This document shows, piece by piece, positions 29,684 to 40,943 of a stretch of 64,000 nt of DNA; the first letter of the stretch is position 1; each line of letters starts with the position of its first letter. A model generated the notes under the pieces. The model was given only the letters and a program-made list of their open reading frames with translations, did not search any database and was not told where the DNA came from. Source of the stretch: Microvirga calopogonii (lineage in GTDB: Bacteria; Pseudomonadota; Alphaproteobacteria; Rhizobiales; Beijerinckiaceae); NCBI RefSeq assembly GCF_003347665.1, contig NZ_QDGA01000004.1, positions 186,001-250,000 of the forward strand, in the 5' to 3' direction. The position numbers and the translations under genes are program-made.

Positions 29684-30076
29684 CGCGACGATCCCCTGGG
29701 CCCCGGACCGTTGCCTTCTTCATATAGGGTCAGGATCTAGAGATCTTCTAATCTAGAGCCGAGCCTCCTCGTGGGTAAATACTATCCCGAAGAGGTAGAT
29801 CCGTCGGACAACCTGATCTGTGAACACCAGGCGTGTGTTCAGGGGAAGGGGCGCAATGTCAAAGATTTTGTCCCGCTTCGCGTAAGCGATGTCAGGTCGA
29901 CATCGGACCATAGTCGGCTTCCAGACCATGGTCCAAGGTGTGCTTGAGACCATCATCGGACCGATGGGCCAGACCGCGGAGTCGGACCTCAGGCCGTATA
30001 GTTAAAAGTCCCTTAATTTGCCCAGAATGTGTCCAGGTGCCGTCAACATTGCGGCGACGACTTGGAGGGGACGACA
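29684..30076. other. 393-base divergent region between the sensor kinase and the RTX peroxidase
   Basis: No gene is supported here. It holds the candidate NarL-type motif (29783-29797) and two TCTAGA words (29736-29741 and 29752-29757). A short GGACCAT/ATGGTCC inverted repeat lies near 29905-29935, and an AT-richer segment (about 30000-30020, GTTAAAAGTCCCTTAATTTG) could hold the peroxidase promoter. A ribosome site GGAGGGG precedes ATG 30077. Confidence 0.5.
29783..29797 (-). promoter_or_regulatory. candidate NarL-type binding site upstream of the sensor kinase
   Basis: Read on the minus strand: TACCTCTTCGGGATA, nearly identical to the site at 27525-27540. It is 100 bases upstream of the kinase start and 280 bases upstream of the RTX peroxidase start, so it could serve autoregulation, control of the peroxidase, or both. 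Confidence 0.45.
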
Positions 30077-33000
30077 ATGGTGAATCTGGTCAAGCACGAT
30101 CTCGAGTACATCCTGAAGCAGATCAAGATCGCAGAACGGCACGCTGCCGGTGAGGATTTGAGTGCACTTGTGGCGGAGGCCGGAGGTTTCGATCCCAATG
30201 CCGCCACCACGCCCACTCAAGCTCACCTGCTGCCTTATGGACTTCGCACCGTCGACGGCACGTACAACAATCTCGTCGAGGGACGCGAGACATTGGGCGC
30301 GGCCGACCAGCCATTCCCTGAGATGTCGAACCCCGATTACCTGAACGAGGGGGACGACTCGATGATGTTCGGCACGCCTACCAACCCGGTATGGCTGACG
30401 AACAACAATTACACGCCTGGATCGGCCACGGGCTCCCCAATGCTGCAACCAGGAACCGTCGTCGATGCGGATCCGCGCCTCATCTCGAACCTTGTGGCCG
30501 ACCAGACCTTGAACAACCCCGCCGCGATCAGCGCGGCGTTGACCTATGCCGGCATTGAGGGCGCTGCCCAGATGACCGCGATCGCGCAGATCCAGGCCGC
30601 CCGCGCGGCGATCGCGCAAGCCGTTCAGACGTCAAACACCACGTCGGGTGGCATTCCGGCGCTCGTGACAGCCAAGGCTGAGGCCCAGACCGCTGCCACG
30701 ACGGCCAGCAATGAAGCCGCAAATGCTCAGGCGGCGGCGGAAGCCGCGCAGGCGGCGCTCGCGACGGCAAACGAGGAGAAGGCCGGCGCACAGCTTGAGG
30801 TCAACGAAACCTTTGCTGCCTTCAACGCCCTGCTCCTCGACGGCATTCCCACCGACCAACAGCAGGCGGAATACGATGCGGCGCTCTCGGCCTTCGTTTC
30901 GGCCCAGGAAACCCTGAACACCAAGACGGCCGCCGCGGATGCACTCGTAACGCCGGCACAGAATGCCGCGACTGCCGCGCAGGCGGCCGCGACGCATGCG
31001 GCTGAGGCAGCAACCGCGCTGCAAGCCGCCACGCTGGCTCTCACGCAGGCTCAGACCCAGGCCCAGTCCGACTCTGCTGCCGTCACGACGGCCGAGACGG
31101 CCCTGAGCACTCTCCTGACCCAGCTCGGCATCCAGATGGACGGCAACACCGTCCTGATCCCGAACGTCGCTCCCGACATCGGCGACTCCGCTCCCTACAA
31201 TTCGCTGTTCACCCTGTTCGGGCAGTTCTTCGACCATGGCCTCGACCTGATTTCCAAGGGTGGCAGCGGGACGGTCTATATCCCCTTGTCGCCGGATGAC
31301 CCGCTTTACAATCCGGCGACCCCTCACACCAATTTCATGGTGATGACACGGGCCAGCCGCGACGCGGACGGAGATACCGTCAACGTGACCACGCCGTGGG
31401 TCGACCAGAATCAGACCTACACTTCGCATGCCTCGCACCAGGTCTTCCTGCGGGAATACACGACCGACGCGAGCGGCAAGACCGTTGCCACCGGCAGGCT
31501 GCTCGACGGCGATAGAGGGCTTGCCACCTGGGCCGACGTCAAGGAGCAGGCGCGCACGATGCTCGGAGTCGACCTGACCGATGCCAATGTCGGCAAGGTG
31601 CCGCTGCTGCGCACAGACCCTTACGGCAACTTCATTCCCCACCCTCAGACGGGCTTTGCGCAGGTCATCGTTGGCCTCGGCCCTGACGGTATTCCGAACA
31701 CTTCCGACGACGTCGTGATCTCGGGCACGCCGGACGCGCCGGTGAGCCTCGTGAACGCCGTCCTGACCGGACACGCCTTCCTCGACGACATCGCGCACGC
31801 GGCGGTGCCTGTCATCGTGGGCGGCGTCCTTCGGAACGACGGTGACAGCGCCGTTGGCTATGCGAATGCGGACGGGAGCACGACCGGGCTCGTGAACTCG
31901 CGCGGATCGAACACGGCCTACGACAATGAACTGCTCGACGCGCACTACATCACGGGCGACGGCCGCGGCAACGAGAATGTCGGCCTGACCGCGATCCATC
32001 ACGTCTTCCACTCCGAGCACAACCATCTCGTCGAGCAGGTCAAGTCGGTGATCCTCTCCGGCGGGGACCTCGCCTTCCTGAACGAGTGGCTGCGCGTCCC
32101 CGTCTCGTCGATTCCCACGGATCCCGCAGCCATCAACGGCCTTCAGTGGGATGGTGAGCGCCTGTTCCAGGCTGCCCGCTTCACCAATGAAATGGAGTAT
32201 CAGCACCTCGTCTTCGAGGAATTCGCCCGCAAGATGCAGCCCGACGTGGACGCCTTCGTGTTCGAACCGTCGGTCGACATCAATCCGGCGATCTTTGCGG
32301 AGTTCGCCCAGGCCGTGTACCGCTTCGGCCACTCGATGCTCAACGAGAATATCGATACGATCGACGCCAACGGAAACCCGTTCTCGATGAAGCTGTTCGA
32401 CGGGTTCCTCAATCCGCTTGGCTTCGGAGCGACCGACGCCAACGGCAACGTGACCATCGATCACGAGCAGGCGGCCGGCGCGATCATGCGTGGCATGTCC
32501 CGACAGCACGGCAACGAGATCGACGAGTTTGTCACTCATGTGCTGCGCAATCAGCTCGTCGGCATCCCGCTCGATCTCGCCGCCTTGAACATCGCCCGTG
32601 GCCGCGATCTCGGCCTGCCGTCCCTGAACGAGGCGCGGGCGCAGTTCCACCAGATGTCCGGGCAGGACTCTCAGCTCAAGCCCTATGTGAGCTGGACCGA
32701 CTTTGCCCTCAACCTGCAGAACTCGCTGTCGATCATCAACTTCATCGCGGCCTATGGAAAGCATCCCTTGATCGAGGCCGCGACCACCCTCGATGCCAAG
32801 CGGGCAGCGGCGACGCTGCTCGTTCTCGGCGGGACCGGCGCTCCGGCGGACCGTCTCGACTTCCTGAATGCCACAGGTGCCTGGACCGCCCAGAATTCGG
32901 GCCTCAACGATATCGATCTTTGGATCGGCGGCCTCGCCGAGAAGAAGATGGACTTCGGCGGCATGCTCGGGTCGACCTTCTCCTTCGTTTTCGAGGCCCA

Positions 33001-36000
33001 GCTGGAAGCCCTCCAGGACGCCGACCGGTTCTACTATCTCTCCCGTGTCCAGGGGCTGAACCTCCTCAACGAGCTCGAAAACAACTCGATGACGGACATC
33101 ATCATGCGCAACACCGACCTCGGCGACGAGGGCCGGACGGCGCTTCCGGGAGACATCTTCGCCACGCCCGCTCACACTCTCGAGATCATCCGGTCGAAGC
33201 AGATCGCGGCAGACCCCGTTTGGGACAATCCCATCCTCCAGGCGCTCACGCCGCTGGTGGTGCGCAAGGATATCGACGGCGACGGCGACGATGATGTCCT
33301 CGTCTACAACGGCACAGACCATGTGGTCATGGGCGGTTCCGCCGAGGACGACTATATCGTGGCTGGCGAGGGTGACGACACCGTCTGGGGTTATGAGGGC
33401 AACGACACCATCGAGGCCGGCTACGGCGTCGACATCATCCATGGCGGCAAGGGCGACGACATCATCACCAATGCCGGCACCGATATCGGCATGACCGACA
33501 AGCTGCACGGTGAGGAGGGCAATGACGTCATCCAGGGCGGCAGCGGGCTGGCACTGCTCTTCGGCAACCAGGGCCAGGACTTCCTGATTGCCGGTCCGGA
33601 TGGAAAGCAGCTCTTCGGCGGAACGGGCAACGACTTCCTGCTTGGCGGCGACGGCGGAGACTTCCTGCTCGGCAACGAGGGGGACGACTGGATCGAAGGT
33701 GGTGCGAGGTTCGACGTCATTGCCGGCGAGAACTCGGAGCTGTTCTTCAATTCCACCATCATCGGTCACGATGTGCTCAATGGCGGCGCCAGCGATACGG
33801 ACTACGATGCCGAATCCGGCGACGACATCATGTTCCAGGGCGAAGGCATCCAGCGTAACAACGGCATGGCTGGCTTCGACTGGGCCATCCACAAGGGTGA
33901 CGCCACCGCGGCGAACTCCGACCTCGGTATCCCGATTTTCGACAACCAGGAGGCATTTATCCTTCGCGACCGCTTCGATCTGGTCGAGGGTCTGTCAGGC
34001 TGGAAACACAACGACATTCTCACCGGGCGCGTCGCAGCCGTGAACACGAGGGCCGAGGCAACCGGAACGGCTGCCATCCCGGGTCCGAACTCACCGCTCG
34101 AATCCTTCTCCAACGACCTGTTGCAGAAGAACGTTCATCTGATCGATGGTCTCGATCAATTGGTGGCACACCGCACCCGGATCCCGGTGGTGGATGCGCA
34201 AGGCAACCCCGTCCTCGACAAGGACGGCAACCCCGAGCTGATCGTGCTCGATACCTCGCAGGCGGCAGACATCATCCTCGGCGGTGGCGGCAGCGACACC
34301 ATCAAGGGCTTTGCCGGGGACGACATCATCGACGGCGACAAGTGGCTCAACGTACGCATCCGGATCGTCAAGGACGGCGTCACCTACACGGCTGACGGGA
34401 TGACCGAGAAGGTCTACCTCGAGACCGATTACGCCTATGGCGCTCCGAAGACCGGTGCAATTGCCCAGTTCGGCGGCAAGACCCTCGACGCCCTGATGCT
34501 CAGCGCAACCCTCAACCCGGGTCAGCTCAGCATCGTCCGCGAGATCGTCGACGGCGACCTGGACAACAGCGCCATCGACGTGGCGGTGTACGGCGACCTT
34601 CGGGCGAATTACACCATCACGAGCAATGCCGACGGCAGCATCACCGTCCAGCACGTGACGGTGACGGTCGAGACCGATCCGACCACCGGCAACAACCGGG
34701 TCTCGGACGGAACGGATCGCCTGTTCAACATCGAGAAGCTGCGCTTCGCCGACGTTGAAGTGAACGTGACCCCGCCGAAGCTGTCTCTCCATGCTTTCGA
34801 TGCCGGCGGCAATCATGCGGACAACTTCACCACGGCGTCCTACAGCCGGTCTGACGGTTCCCGGCCCTGGGCGACCAACTGGATCGAGACGGGCGATGAC
34901 GGCAGCGCCACATCGACCAACGGGCAGATCCAGATCACGAACGGCGCCTTGCGGTTCGACCAGGGTGATGGCGCCAGCATACAGCGCGGCCTGAACCTCG
35001 CGGGTGTTGCCACGGCGCGGCTGACCTACTCGGTCGCCGAGCAGGGGCTGGACAACGGCGAGCAGGTCGAGGTCTGGTTCTCCAGGGATGGTTCAGCCTG
35101 GACGCTGATCGAAACCATCGGTGGAAACACCAATGGTGGGAACCGGGGCTTCGACATCTCAGGGCCGTTCACGGCAGGTGCCGCGATCCGCTTCGTGGCC
35201 TCGGGCATCAACGCGTTCAACGAGTTCGTGAACATCGACAACCTGTCGGTCAACGTCCTGGTCCCGGCAGCCGCTCCGACGGTCAATTACGCGACCTCCT
35301 TCACCGAGGGCGGTGCGGCTGTGGCGATCGCAAGCAATCCCGGGATCGTCGATGATGCTGCGCAGATGGTGTCTGCCCGGATCGTGCTGACCAACGCCCA
35401 GGCAGCCGACGAGCTCAATGTCGGTGCATTGCCTGCAGGCATATCCGCGACCATCGACACTTCAGTAGCCGGCAGAATCACCGTGAACCTGGCGGGTGCG
35501 GCATCCCTGGCCGCCTATCAGAGGGCGATCCAGGCGGTGACGTTCGACAACGACTCGAACGATCCGGTTGCGGGCAGTCGCGTCATCCAGGTGACGGTGA
35601 ATGACGGGCTCATGGACAGCAACGTCGCGACGACTACGGTCAACGTGATTGCGGTCAACGATCCAGTCAACGCAAACAACGACACCATCATCACCAACAT
35701 TGTGAACGGACCGATCGTGGTTCCGGAATGGGTTCTGCTGTCGAACGACAACGATCCGGATGGGCCGGCGCTGGACATTACCTCCGTCAGTAACCCGAAC
35801 GGCCTCGGCAACCTGTCGCTGACGGCGAATCCCGGCTCGGTGACTTTCACGGATACGGGTACCGCCGGCGGCTCCTTCACCTACACCGTCAGCGATGGTG
35901 GCAGCCCGGTCCGTACCGACACGGCCAGTGTCACGGTGACACGCGACACGAACCCGGTCGATGGTACGGCAGGAAACAACATCCTGATCGGTGATGGGGC

Positions 36001-37642
36001 CGGCAGCACCTTCGACGGGCATACCGGAAACGACACGATCCTGGCCGGTGGCGGAAACGACACAGTCGTTTGGAATGCGACCTCCACGACCATCTTCGGT
36101 GTCACGTTCGAGACCTCTCAGGATGGACGCGACTTCGTGGATGGCGGGGATGGTGTCGATACGTTCGATGTGAACGGAAGCGGCCTGTCCGAGACGTTCC
36201 GGGTGTATTCCCGCGATGCTGCGATTGCGGCGGGCATCACCAACCTTGTCGCAGCCACGGAGATCGTCGTCACCCGCACGGTGAACGGCAACACCTCCGT
36301 CATCGCCGAACTCGACAATATCGAGGAGATCGTCATCGGAACCCGCGAGGTCACGGTGCCGGGCGGGCCGGTCGGAGGAAATGCGGGCGGGAACGACACT
36401 GTCCAGATCATCGGTGATTTCACGGGAACCAGTCTGGCTCTGAACACCATCACGGTGAATGGAACGAGTGATGCCGATACGGTCGACATCTCCCAGCTCA
36501 CCTCGGCGCACCGGATCGTGTTTCGCTCCAACGGCGGCAACGATACCATCATCGGTACGCTGCGGGAGCAGGACGTGATCGAACTCGAACCCGGCCGCAA
36601 GGCGGACGAGTACGAGTGGGAGGACAACGAGGACGGGACGACGACGATCACCTGCGGCGTCCACCGGGTGACCTTCCGGTGCGAGGGAGGACGCAGGCCG
36701 AACCTCTGCGAAGTCCCGCTGACGACCCAACCTGAGACCCCGGCGCAACCCGAGGTTCCGGCCAACCCGGAGACTCCCACGGATTCCACCCCGCCGACGA
36801 ATCCTGTCACGCCGACGACGGAAAATCCGAGCAATCCGATCCCGATCTCCCCGACCCAACCCGAAGCACCTGTTGGCGTCGTTCTGAAGGGCAGCTCGCG
36901 GAGCGAAACTCTCAAGGGCGACGGCGGTAACGACCGATTGGACGGCGGAAGTGGCCACGACAAGCTTTATGGGAGTGACGGCAATGATCATCTGATCGGT
37001 CGAGACGGCAACGATCACCTCGACGGCGGCACCGGCAAGGACCGGATGGATGGCGGCAGGGGTAACGATGTCTACATCGTCGACAGCGCCGGCGACAAGG
37101 TCATCGAGCGCGCCGGCCAGGGTGTCGACACCGTCCGGAGCAGCGTGTCCTACTCGCTTGCCGGCACTCACGTGGAAAAGCTCGTCCTGACCGGTTCGGG
37201 CAACATCAACGGTACCGGCAACTCCCTGGACAACACCCTTACGGGCCGTGTCGGAAACAACGCCCTCAAGGGTGGCGCGGGCGACGATGTGCTCAGAGGC
37301 ATGGCCGGCGATGATCGGCTCCATGGCGGAGCCGGTCAGGATAGCCTCAACGGCGGATCGGGCAATGATCTGCTGGTGGGCGGATCCGGCAACGACAGGC
37401 TGACCGGTGGTTCGGGTCGGGACACCTTCGTCTTCGAGACGAACGGCGGCTGGGATACGGTCACCGACTTCCGAAACGGTCAGGACAGGATCGACGCGAG
37501 ATGCCTCGCTAGCGTGGACAAGGTGTCCGATCTGATTGTGATGCAACTCGGTCAGGACGTGATGATCTCACACGGTTCCGATGTCCTCGTCCTGAAAGGT
37601 GTCAACGCATCCGATCTCGACAACAGCGACTTCATCTTCTGA
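30077..37642 (+). CDS. giant secreted heme peroxidase with RTX repeats
   Basis: The 2521-residue protein has an animal-type heme peroxidase domain. Active-site residues are D386-H387 (FGQFFDHG, distal), R630 and E633 (GDGRGNE), H752 (YRFGHSML, proximal) and an [17 protein letters not shown] segment. An Ala/Gln/Thr-rich, probably coiled-coil stretch (about 188-350) precedes the distal motif. Downstream come RTX calcium-binding nonapeptides (about 1090-1220), a beta-sandwich segment near 1580-1740, Ig/cadherin-like repeats, a second short RTX block (near 1970), a Pro/Thr linker (about 2215-2270) and a C-terminal RTX block (about 2275-2450). It ends DLDNSDFIF, like a type I secretion signal. The type I exporter genes follow. 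The start at 30077 follows GGAGGGG. Confidence 0.9.
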   Translation: MVNLVKHDLEYILKQIKIAERHAAGEDLSALVAEAGGFDPNAATTPTQAHLLPYGLRTVDGTYNNLVEGRETLGAADQPFPEMSNPDYLNEGDDSMMFGTPTNPVWLTNNNYTPGSATGSPMLQPGTVVDADPRLISNLVADQTLNNPAAISAALTYAGIEGAAQMTAIAQIQAARAAIAQAVQTSNTTSGGIPALVTAKAEAQTAATTASNEAANAQAAAEAAQAALATANEEKAGAQLEVNETFAAFNALLLDGIPTDQQQAEYDAALSAFVSAQETLNTKTAAADALVTPAQNAATAAQAAATHAAEAATALQAATLALTQAQTQAQSDSAAVTTAETALSTLLTQLGIQMDGNTVLIPNVAPDIGDSAPYNSLFTLFGQFFDHGLDLISKGGSGTVYIPLSPDDPLYNPATPHTNFMVMTRASRDADGDTVNVTTPWVDQNQTYTSHASHQVFLREYTTDASGKTVATGRLLDGDRGLATWADVKEQARTMLGVDLTDANVGKVPLLRTDPYGNFIPHPQTGFAQVIVGLGPDGIPNTSDDVVISGTPDAPVSLVNAVLTGHAFLDDIAHAAVPVIVGGVLRNDGDSAVGYANADGSTTGLVNSRGSNTAYDNELLDAHYITGDGRGNENVGLTAIHHVFHSEHNHLVEQVKSVILSGGDLAFLNEWLRVPVSSIPTDPAAINGLQWDGERLFQAARFTNEMEYQHLVFEEFARKMQPDVDAFVFEPSVDINPAIFAEFAQAVYRFGHSMLNENIDTIDANGNPFSMKLFDGFLNPLGFGATDANGNVTIDHEQAAGAIMRGMSRQHGNEIDEFVTHVLRNQLVGIPLDLAALNIARGRDLGLPSLNEARAQFHQMSGQDSQLKPYVSWTDFALNLQNSLSIINFIAAYGKHPLIEAATTLDAKRAAATLLVLGGTGAPADRLDFLNATGAWTAQNSGLNDIDLWIGGLAEKKMDFGGMLGSTFSFVFEAQLEALQDADRFYYLSRVQGLNLLNELENNSMTDIIMRNTDLGDEGRTALPGDIFATPAHTLEIIRSKQIAADPVWDNPILQALTPLVVRKDIDGDGDDDVLVYNGTDHVVMGGSAEDDYIVAGEGDDTVWGYEGNDTIEAGYGVDIIHGGKGDDIITNAGTDIGMTDKLHGEEGNDVIQGGSGLALLFGNQGQDFLIAGPDGKQLFGGTGNDFLLGGDGGDFLLGNEGDDWIEGGARFDVIAGENSELFFNSTIIGHDVLNGGASDTDYDAESGDDIMFQGEGIQRNNGMAGFDWAIHKGDATAANSDLGIPIFDNQEAFILRDRFDLVEGLSGWKHNDILTGRVAAVNTRAEATGTAAIPGPNSPLESFSNDLLQKNVHLIDGLDQLVAHRTRIPVVDAQGNPVLDKDGNPELIVLDTSQAADIILGGGGSDTIKGFAGDDIIDGDKWLNVRIRIVKDGVTYTADGMTEKVYLETDYAYGAPKTGAIAQFGGKTLDALMLSATLNPGQLSIVREIVDGDLDNSAIDVAVYGDLRANYTITSNADGSITVQHVTVTVETDPTTGNNRVSDGTDRLFNIEKLRFADVEVNVTPPKLSLHAFDAGGNHADNFTTASYSRSDGSRPWATNWIETGDDGSATSTNGQIQITNGALRFDQGDGASIQRGLNLAGVATARLTYSVAEQGLDNGEQVEVWFSRDGSAWTLIETIGGNTNGGNRGFDISGPFTAGAAIRFVASGINAFNEFVNIDNLSVNVLVPAAAPTVNYATSFTEGGAAVAIASNPGIVDDAAQMVSARIVLTNAQAADELNVGALPAGISATIDTSVAGRITVNLAGAASLAAYQRAIQAVTFDNDSNDPVAGSRVIQVTVNDGLMDSNVATTTVNVIAVNDPVNANNDTIITNIVNGPIVVPEWVLLSNDNDPDGPALDITSVSNPNGLGNLSLTANPGSVTFTDTGTAGGSFTYTVSDGGSPVRTDTASVTVTRDTNPVDGTAGNNILIGDGAGSTFDGHTGNDTILAGGGNDTVVWNATSTTIFGVTFETSQDGRDFVDGGDGVDTFDVNGSGLSETFRVYSRDAAIAAGITNLVAATEIVVTRTVNGNTSVIAELDNIEEIVIGTREVTVPGGPVGGNAGGNDTVQIIGDFTGTSLALNTITVNGTSDADTVDISQLTSAHRIVFRSNGGNDTIIGTLREQDVIELEPGRKADEYEWEDNEDGTTTITCGVHRVTFRCEGGRRPNLCEVPLTTQPETPAQPEVPANPETPTDSTPPTNPVTPTTENPSNPIPISPTQPEAPVGVVLKGSSRSETLKGDGGNDRLDGGSGHDKLYGSDGNDHLIGRDGNDHLDGGTGKDRMDGGRGNDVYIVDSAGDKVIERAGQGVDTVRSSVSYSLAGTHVEKLVLTGSGNINGTGNSLDNTLTGRVGNNALKGGAGDDVLRGMAGDDRLHGGAGQDSLNGGSGNDLLVGGSGNDRLTGGSGRDTFVFETNGGWDTVTDFRNGQDRIDARCLASVDKVSDLIVMQLGQDVMISHGSDVLVLKGVNASDLDNSDFIF

Positions 37643-37667
37643 TGCGGTTGGTCTGAGATCGTGATGG

Positions 37668-37709
37668 TCCCGCCGGGAGCGTTAGCCCCCCAAAATTCTC
37701 CCGGCGGGA
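37668..37709 (+). terminator. strong hairpin between the RTX gene and its exporter genes
   Basis: A perfect 12-base GC-rich stem (arms 37668-37679 and 37698-37709, TCCCGCCGGGAG) with an 18-base loop lies between the peroxidase stop and the ATPase start. A strong T run is lacking (TTCTAC follows). It probably reduces exporter expression relative to its abundant substrate, either by partial termination or by mRNA stabilisation. Confidence 0.75.
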
Positions 37710-37790
37710 TTCTACACCAACGTACTGCTGCAACTTTCTCGACGTTGGAGCTGAGCACCGCACCTGGTGCAATCTTCCGAGGCTACGCCG

Positions 37791-39551
37791 ATGACCAATC
37801 CACTCAAGGGCCGTCTCAGTATCATCGCTTCCTGCCGTGGCGCCTTCCTGGGTGTCGCGGTGCTGAGCGGCTTGATCAATCTTCTCTATCTTTCAGGCTC
37901 CATCTTCATGATGGAGGTTTACGACCGGGTCCTGCCCAGCCGCAGCATCCCGACACTGGTCGGTCTCTCCGTCATCATCGTCGTGCTCTATCTCTTCCAG
38001 GGTCTGTTCGACATGGTGCGTGGCCGGATCCTGGCCCGGGTCGGTGCCGCGCTCGACGAGGACCTGAGTCAAAAGGTGTTTCAAGGCCAACTTGCCGCTC
38101 CGATCAACGGCAAGGCCGAAGGCGACGGGCAGCAGCCTCTGCGCGATCTCGATCAGCTTCGGGCCTTCCTCGCCGGAGGCGGGCCGTCGGCGCTCTTCGA
38201 TCTACCGTGGATGCCGCTCTACCTGTTCATTTGCTTTGCGTTTCACCCATGGCTCGGAGTCGTCTCTCTGGGTGGAGCAGCGGTCCTCGTCGCCATCACT
38301 CTCCTGACCGAGTTCTTCACGCGGGAGGCCTCAAAGGCTGCTGTCGGTGCCGCTCTGGTCAGGAACGGCATTTCCGAGGGAGCACGCCGAAACGCCGAGG
38401 TCGTCCACGCCATGGGAATGGCACAGCGGATCGGTACCCGCTGGGGCCAGGCCAATGCCACCTATCTGGCGTATCAGCAGAAGACATCCGACGTGGCCGG
38501 CGGCTTCGGCGCCATGTCGAAGGTTCTGCGGATGCTGCTGCAATCGGCTGTCCTTGCCCTCGGCGCTTATCTCGTCATCGACGGTCAAGCGACGGGCGGC
38601 ATCATGATCGCCAGCTCGATCCTGACGTCGCGGGCCTTGGCGCCTGTGGAACTCGCAATCGCCAACTGGAAAGGCTTCGTGAGCGCCCGCCAGGGCTGGC
38701 GCCGGCTCAAGACTCTTCTCGAATCCAATACGCGCGGCGAAGCCCCTTTGAAGTTGCCTGCGCCACGATCCGTACTCTCCGTGGAGAATGCGGGAACCGG
38801 CGCGCCGGGCGGTCAAAGGTTCGCCATCCAGGACGTGGCGTTTCAACTGAATGCGGGAAGCGGGCTGGGCATCATTGGACCGAGCGCTTCCGGAAAGTCT
38901 TCCCTGGCCCGCATGATCGTCGGTGTCTGGCCGACATGGCGGGGCAAGGTTCGCCTCGATGGAGCCGCGATAGAGCAGTGGCTGCCGGAAGATCTGGGAC
39001 GCCACATCGGTTACCTGCCGCAGGATGTCGAACTCTTCGCCGGAACCGTCGCGCAGAACATCGCGCGTTTCGATCCCGATCCGAATCCGGAGACGATCAT
39101 CGAAGCTGCCAAGTCGGCCAACGTGCACGAGATGATTCTCCAGCTCCCGGACGGTTATGAAACGCAGGTCGGCGAGGCCGGTGCTGCTCTATCCGGTGGA
39201 CAGCGGCAGCGCATTGCTCTTGCCCGCGCTCTTTATGGAAATCCCTTCCTTGTTGTGCTCGACGAACCGAACTCCAACCTCGACAATGAGGGAGAGCAGG
39301 CACTGACGGCCGCCATCATGAACATCAGGGCTCGGGGAGGGGTGGTGATCGTGATTGCTCACCGTCCCAGCGCCCTTGCAGGAGTCGACATGGTTCTCGT
39401 GATGGGTGACGGGCATGTGCAGACCTTCGGCCCCAAGGAGGATGTGCTGAGCAAGGTTCTGCGTCCTGTTCCGGCGACACAAGCGCCCGAACCGCGCGTC
39501 ACAACCGTCACGCCGCTGAAAGTCGTCGAAGATTTGGGAGTTGCCTCATGA
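37791..39551 (+). CDS. type I secretion ABC permease/ATPase (PrsD/HlyB-like)
   Basis: A 586-residue fused exporter. Membrane segments occupy about 1-300 (FLGVAVLSGLINLLYLSGSIFMMEVYDRVLPSRSIPTLVGLS). The ATPase domain has Walker A GPSASGKSS near 362-370, signature LSGGQRQRIALARAL, Walker B VVLDEPNSNLD and IAHRPSAL. No N-terminal C39 peptidase-like domain is present, as in PrsD/AprD-type exporters of RTX proteins. ATG 37791 was used because MTNPLKGRL begins the conserved part and GAGG precedes it. It forms an operon with the fusion protein (ATGA overlap). Confidence 0.92.
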   Translation: MTNPLKGRLSIIASCRGAFLGVAVLSGLINLLYLSGSIFMMEVYDRVLPSRSIPTLVGLSVIIVVLYLFQGLFDMVRGRILARVGAALDEDLSQKVFQGQLAAPINGKAEGDGQQPLRDLDQLRAFLAGGGPSALFDLPWMPLYLFICFAFHPWLGVVSLGGAAVLVAITLLTEFFTREASKAAVGAALVRNGISEGARRNAEVVHAMGMAQRIGTRWGQANATYLAYQQKTSDVAGGFGAMSKVLRMLLQSAVLALGAYLVIDGQATGGIMIASSILTSRALAPVELAIANWKGFVSARQGWRRLKTLLESNTRGEAPLKLPAPRSVLSVENAGTGAPGGQRFAIQDVAFQLNAGSGLGIIGPSASGKSSLARMIVGVWPTWRGKVRLDGAAIEQWLPEDLGRHIGYLPQDVELFAGTVAQNIARFDPDPNPETIIEAAKSANVHEMILQLPDGYETQVGEAGAALSGGQRQRIALARALYGNPFLVVLDEPNSNLDNEGEQALTAAIMNIRARGGVVIVIAHRPSALAGVDMVLVMGDGHVQTFGPKEDVLSKVLRPVPATQAPEPRVTTVTPLKVVEDLGVAS

Positions 39552-40858
39552 ACCCCGCCAAGACTGCGAATGCCCGCATTTCCATCCGCCGTCATACGTT
39601 GCTCGGCTTGTCGGCCGCTCTCCTTCTCGTCGGCGGACTCGGCGGCTGGGCGGTGGTGACCGAGCTGTCCGGAGCCGTCGTGGCGCCTGGAGCCGTGGTG
39701 GTGGACAGCCACGTCAAGAAGGTTCAGCATCCGACAGGCGGCGTCGTGGGCGAGATCTATGCCCGCGACGGCGACCGGGTTCGAGCTGGCGACATCGTGA
39801 TCCGGCTTGACGAGACGGTCGCGCGCGCCAACCTGGCCATGGTATCCAAAAGCTTGGACGAACTCGCGGCTCGCCAGGGGCGCCTCGAATCCGAGCGGGA
39901 TGGGTTCAATGAAATCACCTTCCCCGCAGCACTCAGAAGCCGCCTTGATGAGGCCGATATTGTTGAATTGACCGCAAGCGAGAACCGCGTTTTCGAATCC
40001 CGTCGTGAGGCACGGGAGGGCCAGAAGGCGCAGCTCAAGGAGCGGATCGCGCAGTTGCAGGAGCAGATCGATGGCCTCGATCTTCAGGCGGCTGCGAAGG
40101 CCGACGAGATCCAGCTCATTCAAAGCGAGCTGAGCGGCGTCGAGCAGCTGTGGCGGAAGAACCTTGTTCCGATCACCCGTGTGACGGCTCTCAAACGGGA
40201 AGAGACGCGCCTGCGGGGTGAACGCGGACAGCTTATTTCGAACATCGCGCAGTCGAAAGGCCGGATCAGCGAAACGGCGCTTCAGATCCTGCAGATCGAA
40301 CAGGATCTCAAAAGCGAGGTGTCGAAGGAGCTGCGTGAAGTTCAGGCCAAGATTGCGGAGCTGGTCGAACGCCGGGTGGCGGCTGAGGATCAGTTGAAGC
40401 GGATCGACATCCGGGCTCCGCAGGATGGATTCGTTCATCAATCGATGGTTCACACGGTGGGCGGCGTCATCAACGCCGGGGAACCCCTGATGATGATCGT
40501 TCCCGAGGCTGACGAGCTTTCGATCGAGGTGAAAGTGTCGCCGCAGGATATCGATCAGCTGCGGCCCGGGCTCGACACGGTGCTCCGTCTCTCCGCTTTC
40601 AACCAGCGGACCACGCCGGAGATCAAGGGCAGGGTGAGTCTCATTGCGGCCGATCTGGTGACGGATCAGCGCTCGGGCATCCAGTATTACCCGGTGCGTG
40701 TGGCCTTCGCGGACGGAGAGCGGGATCGCCTCGGCACTCTCAAGCTCATGCCCGGCATGCCGGTGGAAGGCTTCATCCAGACGGGTTACCGCACAGTCTT
40801 CTCGTATCTGACGAAGCCCATCGCGGATAACATGGCCAAAGCATTCCGCGAGGAATAA
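39548..40858 (+). CDS. type I secretion membrane fusion protein (HlyD/PrsE family)
   Basis: A 436-residue periplasmic adaptor with one N-terminal membrane anchor (TLLGLSAALLLVGGLGGWAVVT). A biotinyl-lipoyl-like half-motif follows (GAVVVDSHVKKVQHPTGGVVGEIYARDGDRVRAGDIVIRLD), then a long coiled-coil hairpin (about 95-290) and the closing lipoyl half and beta-barrel (RAPQDGFVHQSMVHTVGGVI...). It links the ABC exporter to an outer-membrane TolC-type channel, which is not encoded in this window. Its start overlaps the ATPase stop. Confidence 0.92.
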   Translation: MNPAKTANARISIRRHTLLGLSAALLLVGGLGGWAVVTELSGAVVAPGAVVVDSHVKKVQHPTGGVVGEIYARDGDRVRAGDIVIRLDETVARANLAMVSKSLDELAARQGRLESERDGFNEITFPAALRSRLDEADIVELTASENRVFESRREAREGQKAQLKERIAQLQEQIDGLDLQAAAKADEIQLIQSELSGVEQLWRKNLVPITRVTALKREETRLRGERGQLISNIAQSKGRISETALQILQIEQDLKSEVSKELREVQAKIAELVERRVAAEDQLKRIDIRAPQDGFVHQSMVHTVGGVINAGEPLMMIVPEADELSIEVKVSPQDIDQLRPGLDTVLRLSAFNQRTTPEIKGRVSLIAADLVTDQRSGIQYYPVRVAFADGERDRLGTLKLMPGMPVEGFIQTGYRTVFSYLTKPIADNMAKAFREE

Positions 40859-40866
40859 GGATGGCT

Positions 40867-40895
40867 CGAACCGGAGTCCTGCGGCTCCGGTTCGT
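40867..40895 (+). terminator. terminator-like hairpin after the exporter genes
   Basis: A perfect 10-base stem (CGAACCGGAG at 40867-40876, CTCCGGTTCG at 40885-40894) has an 8-base loop, with a short T-containing tail (TCTGCCTGT). It follows the fusion-protein stop by a few bases and precedes a gene on the opposite strand. Confidence 0.65.
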
Positions 40896-40943
40896 CTGCC
40901 TGTCGGGCCGGTTCGTCTCGAATTCTGAAAATGGGGGTAATGT

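Noticed and set aside
29736-29757. TCTAGA pair upstream of the kinase as an operator
   Set aside because: Six-base restriction-like palindromes with no other symmetry are too common to support a call.
31955-32026. Apparent loss of the peroxidase Arg because the REHN motif reads SEHN
   Set aside because: The catalytic Arg and Glu of this family lie earlier in GDxRxxE, and both are present as R630 and E633, so the site is probably intact.
30632-33892. Open frame of 1086 codons on the minus strand inside the peroxidase gene
   Set aside because: It is antisense to clear peroxidase motifs and its composition is that of a GC-rich mirror frame. No domain or ribosome site supports it.
33310-37430. 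Tandem GGxGxDxx repeats as a possible CRISPR or DNA repeat array
   Set aside because: They are in-frame RTX codon repeats with variable DNA, without constant repeat and spacer lengths.
35462-37546. Open frame of 694 codons on the minus strand opposite the RTX C-terminal half
   Set aside because: It is opposite conserved RTX repeats and shows no recognisable domain.
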